In this document: piece after piece, positions 17,222-26,003 of the stretch | Numbering within the stretch: the first letter of the stretch is position 1 | How the letters are laid out: each line of letters opens with the position of its first letter | From: Neorhizobium huautlense | GTDB taxonomy: Bacteria > Pseudomonadota > Alphaproteobacteria > Rhizobiales > Rhizobiaceae | Direction: 5' to 3' | Length of the DNA: 64,000 nt | Assembly (NCBI RefSeq): GCF_030811685.1 | Contig: NZ_JAUSRF010000003.1 | Coordinates: 248,001 to 312,000, forward strand | Notes under the pieces: generated by a model | Told to the model about the DNA's origin: nothing | The model's input: the letters and a program-made list of their open reading frames with translations, nothing else | The model's database searches: none | Made by a program: the position numbers and the translations under genes

Positions 17222-17228
17222 CACAGAA

Positions 17229-17279
17229 GTTTCATTCAAGTGTCGCTGAAACATCATCGAAACATCGTCAGAGTTTCTT
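17229..17279 (+). promoter_or_regulatory. PHO-box-like tandem repeats upstream of phnC
   Basis: The 85-base gap before phnC contains 7-base units recurring every 11 bases: GTTTCAT, GTGTCGC, ACATCAT, ACATCGT and GTTTCTT, separated by TCAA, TGAA, CGAA and CAGA. The 7-plus-4 spacing is that of a PHO box, though each unit matches CTGTCAT only partly. This could be a second, weaker PhoB-controlled promoter for the phnCDE transporter genes. Confidence 0.5.
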
Positions 17280-17306
17280 GAAGCCCGCAATGTCAGGGGA
17301 AGAAGA

Positions 17307-18150
17307 ATGTCCGCGATTACCGTTTCCAACCTGTCGAAAACGTTCGGCAAAAACCGCGCCCTCGACAAGGTGAGCCTCACCGTCGAGCGCGGCGAGATGG
17401 TTGCCCTGATCGGTGCCTCCGGCTCCGGCAAGTCGACTTTGATCCGCCATTGCCGGTCTCGAAACGGCCGACAGTGCAGGTGGCCGTATCAATGTTCTGG
17501 GCGAACTCTGTCAGGATGGTGGCCGCATCAATCCGCGCCTCAAGCGTGGTCGTGTCTCGGTCATCTTCCAGCAGTTCAATCTGGTCGGCCGCCTGTCTGT
17601 GATGACCAATGTGCTGATCGGCCATCTGGGCCGCACGCCGCGCTGGCGCGGCACGCTTGGTCTTTTCAATCGCGACGAAAAGCAGCTTGCACACCGCGCT
17701 TTGGAGCGCGTCGGTATTCCGCAGGTGTTTGCCCAGCGTTCCTCCACGCTTTCGGGCGGACAGCAGCAGCGTGCCGCGATTGCCCGCACGCTGGTGCAGG
17801 AAGCGGAAATCCTGATCGCCGACGAACCGATTTCGGCGCTCGATCCATCCTCGGCCCGTCGCGTCATGGACGTTTTGTCCAGCATCAATTCGCAGGATGG
17901 CATCACGGTGGTCGTCTCCCTGCATCAGGTGGAATATGCGCGGCGCTATTGCCCGCGCACCATCGCCATGCGCGACGGCGCGATCGTTTACGACGGCCCG
18001 TCCACAGCGCTTTCCAACGAATTCCTGGCCGAACTTTATGGTGCGGCTTCGGAAGAACTGGTCCTGCCGGATGCACCGGCCGGTCAAGCTGCTCCTGCCG
18101 CCCATGCCGCGGAGCGAGAACGTCCTCGGGCCGAGCTGGAGCTCGCCTGA
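17307..18150 (+). pseudogene. phnC: phnC, phosphonate ABC importer ATPase, frameshifted
   Basis: The first 48 codons read as a normal PhnC start, ending in Walker [10 protein letters not shown] and L-I-R-H. At about 17450 the frame breaks. The following codons make sense only in the next frame, where [17 protein letters not shown] is followed by the Q-loop region, signature L-S-G-G-Q-Q-Q-R-A and Walker [13 protein letters not shown], through to the stop at 18150. Comparison with the expected R-H-I-A-G-L suggests two bases are missing between CAT and TGCC. With those restored the gene would encode about 281 residues. As written, no functional ATPase would be made for PhnDE. Either a recent mutation or a sequencing or assembly error is possible. 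No slippery sequence is visible that would suggest programmed frameshifting. Confidence 0.85.
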
Positions 18151-18178
18151 TCACTCTTTGAAAACTCGGAGAAATAAG

Positions 18179-19174
18179 ATGAACGCTCTACTGAAAAGCA
18201 TGGCGGCGATGTCTGTCGTCTTCACCATGAGTTCCGCAGCCTTTGCGGCCGACACGATTAATTTCGGCATCATCTCGACCGAATCCCAGCAGAACCTGAA
18301 AACCAGCTGGCAGCCGCTGCTCGACGCCATGAAGGAAAAGACCGGCCTCGACGTCAAGCCGTTCTTCGCGTCCGACTATGCCGGCATCATCGAAGGCATG
18401 CGCTTCAACAAGGTGCAGATGGCCTGGTACGGCAACAAGTCGGCCATGGAAGCCGTCGACCGCGCCGATGGCGAAGTGTTCGTGCAGAGCGTCGCCTCCA
18501 CTGGTGAGCCGGGCTACTGGTCCGTCGTCATCGTTCCAAAGGACAGCCCGATCCAGAAGATCGAAGATGTTCTGAAATGCGACCAGTCGCTGAACTTCGG
18601 TCTCGGCGACCCGAACTCGACCTCCGGTTTCCTCGTTCCGATGACCTTCGTGTTCTCCAGCAAGAACATCGACCCGAAAAAATGCTTCAAGAACGTCACC
18701 AATGCCAACCACGAAACCAATGCCATGGCTGTTGCCAACAAGCAGGTGGATGCTGCTGCCAACAACACCGAGAGCATGGCGCTGATCAAGCAGAACAACC
18801 CGAAGGCCTATGACAACATCCGCGAAATCTGGCGTTCGCCGCTGATCCCGGCTGACCCGATCGTCTGGCGCAAGGACCTTTCGGACGAAAACAAGACCAA
18901 GATCCGCGAATTCTTCCTGACCTACGGTACCAAGGATTCCAAGGGCAATGTCGAAGAAGAAAAGAAGATCCTCGCCGGCCTGAAATGGGCACCGTTCCGC
19001 GCCTCCAGCGACGCGCAGCTTCTGCCGATCCGCGTCATGGAACTGACCAAGTCGATTGCCCAGACGCAGGGCGATGCCAAGCTCGACGCGAGCGCCAAGG
19101 AGGCCAAGATCAAGGACCTGACGGAACAGAAGACCAAGTTCGAAGCCGAACTCGCCAAGGTCAGCACCAACTGA
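18179..19174 (+). CDS. phnD: PhnD, periplasmic phosphonate-binding protein
   Basis: The 331-residue protein begins with a signal peptide (hydrophobic residues 5-20, cleavage near A-F-A-A-D) and then I-N-F-G-I-I-S-T-E-S-Q-Q-N-L, typical of PhnD, which binds phosphonates in the periplasm for PhnC and PhnE. The ATG at 18179 gives this signal; an upstream in-frame extension overlaps phnC and is spurious. A CGGAGAAA ribosome-binding site precedes it. Lies 28 bases after phnC. Confidence 0.93.
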   Translation: MNALLKSMAAMSVVFTMSSAAFAADTINFGIISTESQQNLKTSWQPLLDAMKEKTGLDVKPFFASDYAGIIEGMRFNKVQMAWYGNKSAMEAVDRADGEVFVQSVASTGEPGYWSVVIVPKDSPIQKIEDVLKCDQSLNFGLGDPNSTSGFLVPMTFVFSSKNIDPKKCFKNVTNANHETNAMAVANKQVDAAANNTESMALIKQNNPKAYDNIREIWRSPLIPADPIVWRKDLSDENKTKIREFFLTYGTKDSKGNVEEEKKILAGLKWAPFRASSDAQLLPIRVMELTKSIAQTQGDAKLDASAKEAKIKDLTEQKTKFEAELAKVSTN

Positions 19175-19201
19175 TCCGATCTCTGATCTGACCGACCATG
19201 G

Positions 19202-19221
19202 GGCAGGCTTTCGGGCCTGCC
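19202..19221 (+). terminator. Hairpin between phnD and phnE, partial terminator or processing site
   Basis: GGCAGGC-TTTCGG-GCCTGCC forms a 7-base-pair GC-rich stem followed by TCTCTT. Such hairpins between a binding-protein gene and a permease gene usually lower permease expression or protect the upstream transcript. The T-run is poor, so full termination is unlikely. Confidence 0.55.
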
Positions 19222-19246
19222 TCTCTTCCAGCACGGGACCAACATC

Positions 19247-20059
19247 ATGAGCGACGCGACGATGACCACCAACACCGCCACGACCAAGCCGCTGCCAAAA
19301 CAACCCGGTGGCTCGCGCAACGGTCTTATTCTTCTGGCCGTGATTGCCGCGCTTGCTTATAGCTGGGGCCCGGCCGAAATGGGCCGCTGGACCTATCTCT
19401 TCACCGATGCCGGCAATATGGCCGAATATGCCAGCGGTTTTCTCTCCCCCAATTTCAGCGAGTGGCGTTTCTATCTCGAGGAAATGGTGGTGACCGTGCA
19501 GATCGCGCTCTGGGGCACGTTCCTGGCCGTGGCTTTCTCCATTCCTCTTGGCATCCTGTCTGCCCACAATATGGCGCCGTGGTGGGTGAACCAGCCGGTT
19601 CGCCGCCTGATGGACATGTTCCGCGCCATCCATGAAGTCGTGTTTGCCGTTCTTTTCGTTGTGGCCGTCGGGCTTGGCCCGTTTGCGGGCGTGATGGCGC
19701 TGTTCATCCACACGACCGGCACGCTGTCCAAACTGTTTTCGGAAGCTGTCGAAGCCATCGATCCGCGCCCGGTCGAAGCGATCCGCACCACGGGTGCCTC
19801 GCGTGTGCAGCAGGTTCTGTTCGGCGTCATCCCGCAGGTTCTGCCGCTGTGGATCTCGCTGTCGCTTTATCGCCTGGAATCCAACATCCGTTCCGCCACC
19901 GTGCTTGGCGTCATCGGCGCCGGCGGTATCGGTCAGGTCCTGTTCGAAAGCATTCGCGGCTTCTATTACCCGCAGGCCTCCGCCATGCTCATCATCGTCA
20001 TCATCACCGTCAGCCTGATGGACCTTCTGTCTCAGCAGCTGCGCAAGCTGGTGATCTGA
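19247..20059 (+). CDS. phnE: PhnE, phosphonate ABC importer permease
   Basis: The 270-residue inner-membrane protein has about six helices and the permease loop [14 protein letters not shown], then [12 protein letters not shown]. Only one permease gene is present, so the channel would be a PhnE homodimer as in E. coli, unlike rhizobial phosphate loci with two permease genes. It is encoded after phnD in the same direction. Confidence 0.92.
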   Translation: MSDATMTTNTATTKPLPKQPGGSRNGLILLAVIAALAYSWGPAEMGRWTYLFTDAGNMAEYASGFLSPNFSEWRFYLEEMVVTVQIALWGTFLAVAFSIPLGILSAHNMAPWWVNQPVRRLMDMFRAIHEVVFAVLFVVAVGLGPFAGVMALFIHTTGTLSKLFSEAVEAIDPRPVEAIRTTGASRVQQVLFGVIPQVLPLWISLSLYRLESNIRSATVLGVIGAGGIGQVLFESIRGFYYPQASAMLIIVIITVSLMDLLSQQLRKLVI

Positions 20060-20080
20060 CACTTTCCGCATTCTTCCCTT

Positions 20081-20099
20081 GAGCGTTTCAAAAACGCTC
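20081..20099. terminator. Hairpin between phnE and phnM
   Basis: GAGCGTTT-CAA-AAACGCTC is a perfect 8-base-pair stem with a 3-base loop, 21 bases after the phnE stop codon. It is followed by CGTAAG rather than a T-run, so it may be a weak terminator or a transcript-stabilising hairpin that separates transporter genes from phnMN. Confidence 0.5.
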
Positions 20100-20118
20100 C
20101 GTAAGCTGTGAACACATC

Positions 20119-21258
20119 ATGACCCAAGAAACCATCTTCACCAATTGCGCCATCGTTCTCGCCGATGAAATCGTCACCGGCAGAGTGTTGGTGCGCGACG
20201 GCAAGATTGCCGATATCTCTACCGGCCATTCGAATGCCGGTATCGACCTCAACGGCGATTACCTTCTGCCCGGCTGCGTCGAACTGCATACCGACCATCT
20301 GGAGACTCACTTTCAGCCGCGCCCAAAGGTACGCTGGAACATGGATGCGGCGCTGCAGGCGCATGATGGACAGGTGGCAAGCTCCGGCATCACCACCGTG
20401 TTCGATGCCCTTCGCGTCGGCATCGATGACGACACCGATCTTGGTCCGGCCGACATGGCCGCCATGGCGACGAAAATTTCGCAGGCAAATGCGGCCGGCC
20501 GTCTGCGTGCTGAACATTTCATCCATCTGCGCTGCGAAGTGTCGATGGCGGATGTCGCCGAGCAGTTCGACATGATGGAAGGCAATGATCGCGTGCGTCT
20601 GGCCTCGCTGATGGACCACGCTCCGGGCCAGCGCCAGTTCGTCAGCCTCGAAGCTTACCGCATCTATTATCAGGGCAAGAAGAAACTCTCGAATGCTGAA
20701 TTCGATGCCTTCTGCACCCGCCGTATCGCCGAATCCGAGGCCAATTCGGATCGTAACCGCAAGCGTATCGCCGAGCTTTGCCACGGCGCCGGCATTGCCA
20801 TTGCCTCGCATGACGATGCGACCGCTGCCCATGTCGCCGAAGGCGTCGAGCTTGGCATCGCGCTTGCCGAATTCCCGACCACGATCGAGGCCGCTGTCCT
20901 GTCGCGCGAGGCCGGTTTGCAGGTGTTGATGGGCGCGCCGAACGTGGTGCGCGGCGGTTCGCATTCCGGCAATGTTTCGGCGCTCGATCTTCTGGAAAAA
21001 GGCGCGCTCGACATTCTCTCGTCCGACTACATCCCGTTTTCGATGATGCAGGCGGCTTTTGTGCTTTTCGACAAGGGGCTGGCCGATCTGCCGCAGGCCG
21101 TGCGTCTGATCTCCGACAATCCTGCCCGTGCGGCGGGTCTCGCTGACCGCGGCCGTATCGAAGTCGGTCGCCGTGCCGATCTGGTGCGCGTGCGCGCTGA
21201 GCGCGACCTGCCGCCGGTGGTCGTCGGTGTGTGGCGGGAGGGCAATCGTGTCTGCTGA
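20119..21258 (+). CDS. phnM: PhnM, ribose triphosphonate diphosphatase
   Basis: The 379-residue protein is an amidohydrolase-fold enzyme that removes diphosphate from alpha-D-ribose 1-methylphosphonate 5-triphosphate before PhnJ acts. It shows D-G-D/N-G-D-Y-L-L-P-G-C-V-E-L-H-T-D-H metal-binding sequence near residues 45-60, a later S-H-D-D motif, and G-A-P-N-V-V-R-G-G-S-H-S-G-N near residue 275. Length is normal. Its last 11 bases overlap the start of phnN. Confidence 0.94.
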   Translation: MTQETIFTNCAIVLADEIVTGRVLVRDGKIADISTGHSNAGIDLNGDYLLPGCVELHTDHLETHFQPRPKVRWNMDAALQAHDGQVASSGITTVFDALRVGIDDDTDLGPADMAAMATKISQANAAGRLRAEHFIHLRCEVSMADVAEQFDMMEGNDRVRLASLMDHAPGQRQFVSLEAYRIYYQGKKKLSNAEFDAFCTRRIAESEANSDRNRKRIAELCHGAGIAIASHDDATAAHVAEGVELGIALAEFPTTIEAAVLSREAGLQVLMGAPNVVRGGSHSGNVSALDLLEKGALDILSSDYIPFSMMQAAFVLFDKGLADLPQAVRLISDNPARAAGLADRGRIEVGRRADLVRVRAERDLPPVVVGVWREGNRVC

Positions 21259-21823
21259 CCGATCCGGATTGTTCATCGCGGTTGTCGGTCCGAGCGGCGC
21301 CGGTAAGGATACGCTGATGCGGGCGGTGGCCGCGCGCCTTCAGGACCGGCCGGATATCCGTTTTGCCCAGCGTGTCATCACCCGCGATGCCGATCCCGAT
21401 AACGAGGACCACGAGGTTCTTTCCCGCGCAGATTTCGCCGATGCGCGTCAGGAAGGCGAATTCTGCCTCGACTGGGAAGCGCACGGTCTTTGTTATTCGC
21501 TGCGCCGGGAAGCCGCGGAACATGTGGAGAAGGGCGGTATTCTCATCGCCAACCTTTCCCGCGCTGTGCTTTCCGAGGCCGCCTCGCAGTTTGCCCGCAT
21601 GGACGTGCTGGAGATTACCGCGCGCCCGGACATTCGTGTCGAGCGGCTGTTGTCGCGTGGACGGGAAACGGCTGAGGATATCCGCAGCCGCATCGCCCGC
21701 GAAATGCCGATTTCCGTGCCGAACCTTCCGGGTCGTATTGTCACCATCGATAATTCCGGCAGGCTGGATGACGCCGTGGATGCGCTGGAAAACTATCTGA
21801 CCGGCGCGCGCTCGGCAGCCTGA
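21248..21823 (+). CDS. phnN: PhnN, ribose 1,5-bisphosphate phosphokinase
   Basis: The 191-residue kinase has a guanylate-kinase-like P-loop (V-V-G-P-S-G-A-G-K-D-T) and forms PRPP from ribose 1,5-bisphosphate, recycling the sugar released by C-P lyase. The start is GTG at 21248, inside the end of phnM, with a GGAGGG ribosome-binding site seven bases upstream. Longer in-frame starts lie within phnM and lack family similarity. A phnP phosphodiesterase gene, which links the PhnJ product to this step, is not found in the window. Confidence 0.92.
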   Translation: MSADRSGLFIAVVGPSGAGKDTLMRAVAARLQDRPDIRFAQRVITRDADPDNEDHEVLSRADFADARQEGEFCLDWEAHGLCYSLRREAAEHVEKGGILIANLSRAVLSEAASQFARMDVLEITARPDIRVERLLSRGRETAEDIRSRIAREMPISVPNLPGRIVTIDNSGRLDDAVDALENYLTGARSAA

Positions 21824-21915
21824 ACGGGCATAATTCCCTGCATTGTGATGCGCCCGGTCTTCACCGGCGAGATGCGCTGTGGCAGTTTCCGCGCCGCAAG
21901 GGGAGATTGTTGCGC

Positions 21916-22950
21916 ATGAATGGAAATATCGCGGTGCGGCTGGCGAATGTCAGTCGCGCTTTCGGAACAACGGCTGCCGTCAACGGCATTTCTCTCGACA
22001 TCGCCAAGGGCGAGATCGTTTCGCTCGTCGGCCATTCCGGCTGCGGCAAGTCGACCCTGCTGCGCATCATTTCCGGCGTTGAAACGGTCGATTCGGGCCG
22101 CGTTTTTCTCGATGGTGGCGAAGTCGATGGCGCGACTTTCGTTGAGCCGGAGGCACGTGGTGTCGGTTTCGTGTTTCAGGACTATGCGCTGTTTCCGCAT
22201 CTGGATGTGCGTGACAACATTCTTTTCGGCCTGAAACGCCGGCCAAAGGCAGAGGCTGCGGCTCTCGCGGACGACATCATCGATCGTATCGGGCTCCGGC
22301 ATCTGGCCGATCGCTTTTCGCATACGCTGTCCGGTGGCGAGCAGCAGCGCGTGGCACTGGCGCGTGCGCTTGCGCCGCGTCCGGCCGTCATTCTGATGGA
22401 TGAACCTTTTTCCAACCTCGATCAGGGGCTGCGTGACAGGGTGCGTGACGATACGCTGTCGCTGCTGCGTTCTCTGGATGCCACCGCCATCATGGTGACC
22501 CATGATCCGCAGGAGGCGCTTTCGGTCGGTGACCGGGTGGTGTTGATGCGATCCGGTGAAATCGTGCAGGCGGGCAGTCCCTACGACCTGCATGACCGGC
22601 CGGAAAATGCCTATGCCGCCGAGTTCTTCTGCGCCTTCAACAAGGTGCCCGGTCAATGGCGTGACGGGAAATTCGAGACCATCCTCGGCAGCTTTGCCGT
22701 CTCGCCGGGAGCGCAGGCGACGGGATCGGCAACGCTTTATATTCGTCCGCGCGACATCTCCGTCTCTCTCGACGGCGGTGATATGTTGGCCCGCATCAGC
22801 GAGCGCGTCTTTTATGGCGAAACGGAGCAACTTGTTCTGTTCGTGGAGGGTCTCGAAACGCCACTGAGAGCCGTTGTCTCGGAAAGACTGCCGACAGGTA
22901 CCGCCGAGGTGAGAATTTCAATTCGGCCGGAGCGGCTGGCTGTTTTCTGA
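21916..22950 (+). CDS. fbpC: Iron(III)-type ABC importer ATPase (FbpC-like)
   Basis: The 344-residue ATPase has Walker A G-H-S-G-C-G-K-S-T, Q-loop Q-D-Y-A-L-F-P-H-L, signature L-S-G-G-E-Q-Q-R-V, Walker B V-I-L-M-D-E-P-F-S-N-L-D, and a C-terminal regulatory domain (about residues 240-344) as in FbpC/PotA-type proteins. The ATG at 21916 is preferred over the TTG nine bases upstream. It lies 92 bases after phnN on the same strand and precedes the binding protein and fused permease of the same type, an order unlike the usual fbpABC. Confidence 0.82.
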   Translation: MNGNIAVRLANVSRAFGTTAAVNGISLDIAKGEIVSLVGHSGCGKSTLLRIISGVETVDSGRVFLDGGEVDGATFVEPEARGVGFVFQDYALFPHLDVRDNILFGLKRRPKAEAAALADDIIDRIGLRHLADRFSHTLSGGEQQRVALARALAPRPAVILMDEPFSNLDQGLRDRVRDDTLSLLRSLDATAIMVTHDPQEALSVGDRVVLMRSGEIVQAGSPYDLHDRPENAYAAEFFCAFNKVPGQWRDGKFETILGSFAVSPGAQATGSATLYIRPRDISVSLDGGDMLARISERVFYGETEQLVLFVEGLETPLRAVVSERLPTGTAEVRISIRPERLAVF

Positions 22951-23090
22951 TGGTGGATCAATAGTTGTAAATGCATCCAAAAAATCGATAACGTCTGCGT
23001 GATTTCCACCTGTAATTGACAAAATAAACTTGACCGACATCGTCATGAAATGGTGCAAACCCTCCGTGTTTCTCTAACGGGGGAGTTATC

Positions 23091-24113
23091 ATGAAACCGT
23101 CCGCCATTCTGGCCTCCACGCTTCTCGCAACATCGATGTTCGTCGCACCGTCGCTTGCGTCGGCCGCTGAAATCAACGTTTACACGACCCGCGAACCGGC
23201 TCTCATCGCGCCGCTGATCGAGGCCTACACCAAATCCACCGGCACCAAGGTCAACACCGTCTTCATGAAGGATGGTCTGGCCGAGCGCGTTGCTTCGGAA
23301 GGTGAAAGCTCGCCGGCCGATATCCTGATGATGGTCGATGCCGGCAATCTGGTCGACTTGTCCGAAAAGGGCGTGACCCAGGCGGTCGAGTCGTCCGTGC
23401 TGAGCTCGGCCATCCCGGCAGAACTGCGCGACGGCAAGGGCCACTGGTTCGGCCTGTCCTACCGCGCCCGCGTGCTTTACGCGGCCAAGGATCTTGATCT
23501 GGCATCCTTCAACTATGAAGATCTTGCCGATCCGAAGTGGAAGGGCAAGGTCTGCATCCGCGCTGGCCAGCATCCGTACAATACCGCGCTTTTTGCTGAC
23601 TACATCGCCCATTACGGCGCTGAGGACACTGAAAAGTGGCTGGCTGGCGTCAAGGAAAACCTGGCCCGCAAGGCTGCCGGTGGTGACCGCGACGTGGCCA
23701 AGGACATTCTCGGCGGCATTTGCGATATCGGCATCGCCAATTCCTATTATGTCGGCCTGATGAAGTCCGGCAAGGGCGGCGAAGAACAGGCCAAGTGGGT
23801 CGAGGCCATCAAGGTCATCCTGCCGACCTTCAAGAACGGCGGCACGCAGGTGAATATCAGCGGCGCAGCCGTTGCCAAGAACGCGCCCAACAAGGCCGAA
23901 GCCGTGAAATTCCTGGAATATCTCGTCTCCGACGAAGCCCAGAAGATCTACGCAGAAGCCAATTATGAATATCCGGTCAAGGCTGGCGCCTCCATCGACC
24001 CGATCATCGCTTCCTTTGGCGAACTGAAGGTCGACGGCAAGCCGCTGTCGGAAATCGTCGGTCATCGCAAGCAGGCGAGCGAGCTGGTCGACAAGGTCGG
24101 CTTCGACAACTAA
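23091..24113 (+). CDS. fbpA: Iron(III)-type ABC importer periplasmic binding protein (FbpA/FutA-like)
   Basis: The 340-residue protein has a signal peptide (cleavage near A-S-A-A-E) and the start I-N-V-Y-T-T-R-E-P, as in ferric-binding proteins such as FutA/IdiA. The conserved C-D-I-G-I-A-N-S-Y-Y-V-G-L region carries the tandem tyrosines that bind iron. A strong GGGGGAG ribosome-binding site precedes the ATG. The 140-base gap upstream may contain its own promoter, but I could not define it or a repressor site with confidence. Iron is the best guess for cargo. Confidence 0.85.
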   Translation: MKPSAILASTLLATSMFVAPSLASAAEINVYTTREPALIAPLIEAYTKSTGTKVNTVFMKDGLAERVASEGESSPADILMMVDAGNLVDLSEKGVTQAVESSVLSSAIPAELRDGKGHWFGLSYRARVLYAAKDLDLASFNYEDLADPKWKGKVCIRAGQHPYNTALFADYIAHYGAEDTEKWLAGVKENLARKAAGGDRDVAKDILGGICDIGIANSYYVGLMKSGKGGEEQAKWVEAIKVILPTFKNGGTQVNISGAAVAKNAPNKAEAVKFLEYLVSDEAQKIYAEANYEYPVKAGASIDPIIASFGELKVDGKPLSEIVGHRKQASELVDKVGFDN

Positions 24114-24180
24114 CGGACAGCGAGGCGTCTCGAAAGCGGCGCCTTCGCATCTCTTGAAAGGCGCTCTGCCTTCACTTTCC

Positions 24181-24264
24181 GTCATCCTCGGGCTTGTCCC
24201 GAGGATCTGCCAAGGTCCACTTGTCTCGGGCTCAGCAGATCCTCGGGACAAGCCCGAGGATGAC
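24181..24264. repeat. Palindromic intergenic repeat (rhizobial type), copy 2
   Basis: Two 30-base arms (24181-24210 and 24235-24264) are perfect reverse complements around a 24-base centre. Each arm contains the inner palindrome CCTCGGG-CTTGT-CCCGAGG or its complement. The left arm is nearly identical to the left arm of the copy at 4767-4794. The element separates the iron binding-protein gene from its permease gene and should form a very stable hairpin in the transcript. Confidence 0.85.
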
Positions 24265-24301
24265 GTCGTTCAATTCGTCGTCGTGTGATGGGCCGTCTCC
24301 A

Positions 24302-25999
24302 GTGAACATTGTGATACACTCCGGCCAACCGGTCGCCACTCCGGTGAACGCGAGGCGCGGCCTTCGTTCCGGCCGAACCTGGCTGCTGCTGGCTGCTCTT
24401 GCGGCGTTGATGGTCAGCCTCCCCGTGCTCGGGCTTGTACTGGAGGCGATGAAGGGCTCAACCGGTCTCTGGGCGCATCTGTTTTCCACCATCCTGCCGG
24501 TGGCCATGGTCGATACGGTGATCCTTCTTGTCGGTGTCGGCGTCGTGACCGCCGTCCTTGGCACCACGACCGCATGGATGGTGACGGCTTATGATTTTCC
24601 CGGTCGGCGGGTGCTCGAATGGGCGCTGCTGCTGCCGCTTGCCGTGCCGACCTATATCATCGCCTATGCCTATCTCGATATCCTGCACCCGATCGGTTCG
24701 GTGCAGGGGGCGATCCGCTGGATGCTGGGGTATGAAAGTCCGCGACAGTTTCGGTTGCCGGATGTCCGCTCCATGACCGGCTGCATTTTTCTGCTTGGTT
24801 TCGTGCTTTACCCTTACGTCTATATTCCGACGCGGGCGATGTTTCTCACCCAGTCCGGCAATCTCATCGATGCCGCTCGCACATTGGGCGTGTCCCGTCG
24901 CGCCGTGTTCTGGCGTGTCGGGCTGCCGCTGGCGCGCCCGGCGGTGGCGATCGGTGTGGCGCTGGCGCTGATGGAGACGCTGAACGACGTCGGCGCGGCC
25001 GAATTTCTCGGCGTGCGGACCATGACCGTGTCGATCTACACGACATGGATTACCCGCACCGATCTGCCGGGAGCTTCCCAGATCGCTCTGGCCCTGCTGC
25101 TGATCGTGGTGGCGCTTGTCGGGATCGAGCGCTGGGCGCGGCGCAAACAGCGATATGCCACGGACGCCCGCCGCAGCAGGGGGCTAACGCCACAGAAGGT
25201 GGCTACGACCAAAGGGCTTGTTTTCCTTGCGCTTGGCTGCCTTCCCCTTCTTCTCGGCTTCGTGGCGCCGGCCATCTACCTCGTCACGGAAGCGTGGAAA
25301 CGTTATCGTTTTGCCGGTCTTTCGCCGCGCATTCTGGATGAAGCGGTGAACACGATCGTCATCGCCACGGTGGCGACGGTCATCACAATCCTTCTCGGCC
25401 TCGTCATCGCCTATGCGGCCCGCATACGGCCCGGCAGGAAATCCGCCACGCTGCTGCGGCTGTCGAGCATGGGTTATGCCGCACCCGGCACCGTCGTTGC
25501 GATCGGCGTGTTGATCGTGCTTGCCGGTCTCGACCGGTTCATTGATCGCACGGCACTCGACTGGTTCGGTGTCTCCACCGGTCTCTTGTTCATGGGGTCC
25601 GGCGCTGCCGTGGTTTATGCGCTCACGGTGCGGTTCCTGGCCATCTCGGCCGGTGGAATCGAGGCCGGTCTTTCGCGCATTCCGCACTCGCTGGATCATG
25701 CTTCGCGCACGCTCGGGCAATCGGTTTCCGGCACGTTTCGCCACGTGCACCTGCCGCTTTCGAAAACGGCCATCTCGGCGGCCGCACTTCTGGTCTTTGT
25801 GGATTGCGTCAAGGAATTGCCGGCAACGCTGCTCTTGCGTCCGCTCAATGTGGAAACCTTCGCCACCCATCTTTATGGCGAGGCGGCGCGTGGCACCTAT
25901 GAGGAGGCGGCCATCGCGGCCCTTGCCATCGTTGCCATCGCCATTCTGCCGGTCGTGCTGTTGTCACGCGTCGGCAGCAACAGGTCGGCCGCCGGCTGA
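24302..25999 (+). CDS. fbpB: Iron(III)-type ABC importer permease, fused two-domain (FbpB-like)
   Basis: The roughly 565-residue protein contains two permease domains in tandem, each with about six membrane helices, as in FbpB/SfuB. Two permease loops are visible (D-A-A-R-T-L-G-V-S-R-R near residue 198 and D-H-A-S-R-T-L-G-Q-S near residue 465). The start is uncertain. GTG at 24302 or 24311 gives a sensible N-terminus, while the longer frame would translate through the palindromic repeat and is unlikely. It completes the transporter with the two genes upstream and converges with the GntR gene four bases later. Confidence 0.82.
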   Translation: MNIVIHSGQPVATPVNARRGLRSGRTWLLLAALAALMVSLPVLGLVLEAMKGSTGLWAHLFSTILPVAMVDTVILLVGVGVVTAVLGTTTAWMVTAYDFPGRRVLEWALLLPLAVPTYIIAYAYLDILHPIGSVQGAIRWMLGYESPRQFRLPDVRSMTGCIFLLGFVLYPYVYIPTRAMFLTQSGNLIDAARTLGVSRRAVFWRVGLPLARPAVAIGVALALMETLNDVGAAEFLGVRTMTVSIYTTWITRTDLPGASQIALALLLIVVALVGIERWARRKQRYATDARRSRGLTPQKVATTKGLVFLALGCLPLLLGFVAPAIYLVTEAWKRYRFAGLSPRILDEAVNTIVIATVATVITILLGLVIAYAARIRPGRKSATLLRLSSMGYAAPGTVVAIGVLIVLAGLDRFIDRTALDWFGVSTGLLFMGSGAAVVYALTVRFLAISAGGIEAGLSRIPHSLDHASRTLGQSVSGTFRHVHLPLSKTAISAAALLVFVDCVKELPATLLLRPLNVETFATHLYGEAARGTYEEAAIAALAIVAIAILPVVLLSRVGSNRSAAG

Positions 26000-26003
26000 T
26001 CGA

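Noticed and set aside
17440-17460. Programmed ribosomal frameshift in phnC
   Set aside because: No slippery heptamer, stop codon or downstream pseudoknot is visible, and PhnC is not known to use recoding.
17451-18161. Continuation of the first phnC frame as a novel C-terminal domain
   Set aside because: After 17450 that frame loses all ABC motifs and becomes Cys/Arg-rich, while the next frame carries the complete remaining PhnC motifs; a frameshift explains it better.
18188-20071. Very long open frame on the minus strand opposite phnD and phnE
   Set aside because: It is antisense to two clear phn genes, has low-complexity D/H/G/R-rich composition with no domain, and is the expected by-product of GC-rich third positions.
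24194-24301. N-terminal extension of the iron permease through the palindromic repeat
   Set aside because: The extension is encoded by the repeat itself and has no family similarity or ribosome-binding site.
21916-25999. Reading the iron-type importer as a 2-aminoethylphosphonate importer because it follows the phn genes
   Set aside because: The binding protein has the tandem-tyrosine region and start typical of ferric-binding proteins and the permease is the fused FbpB type, so iron is more likely.
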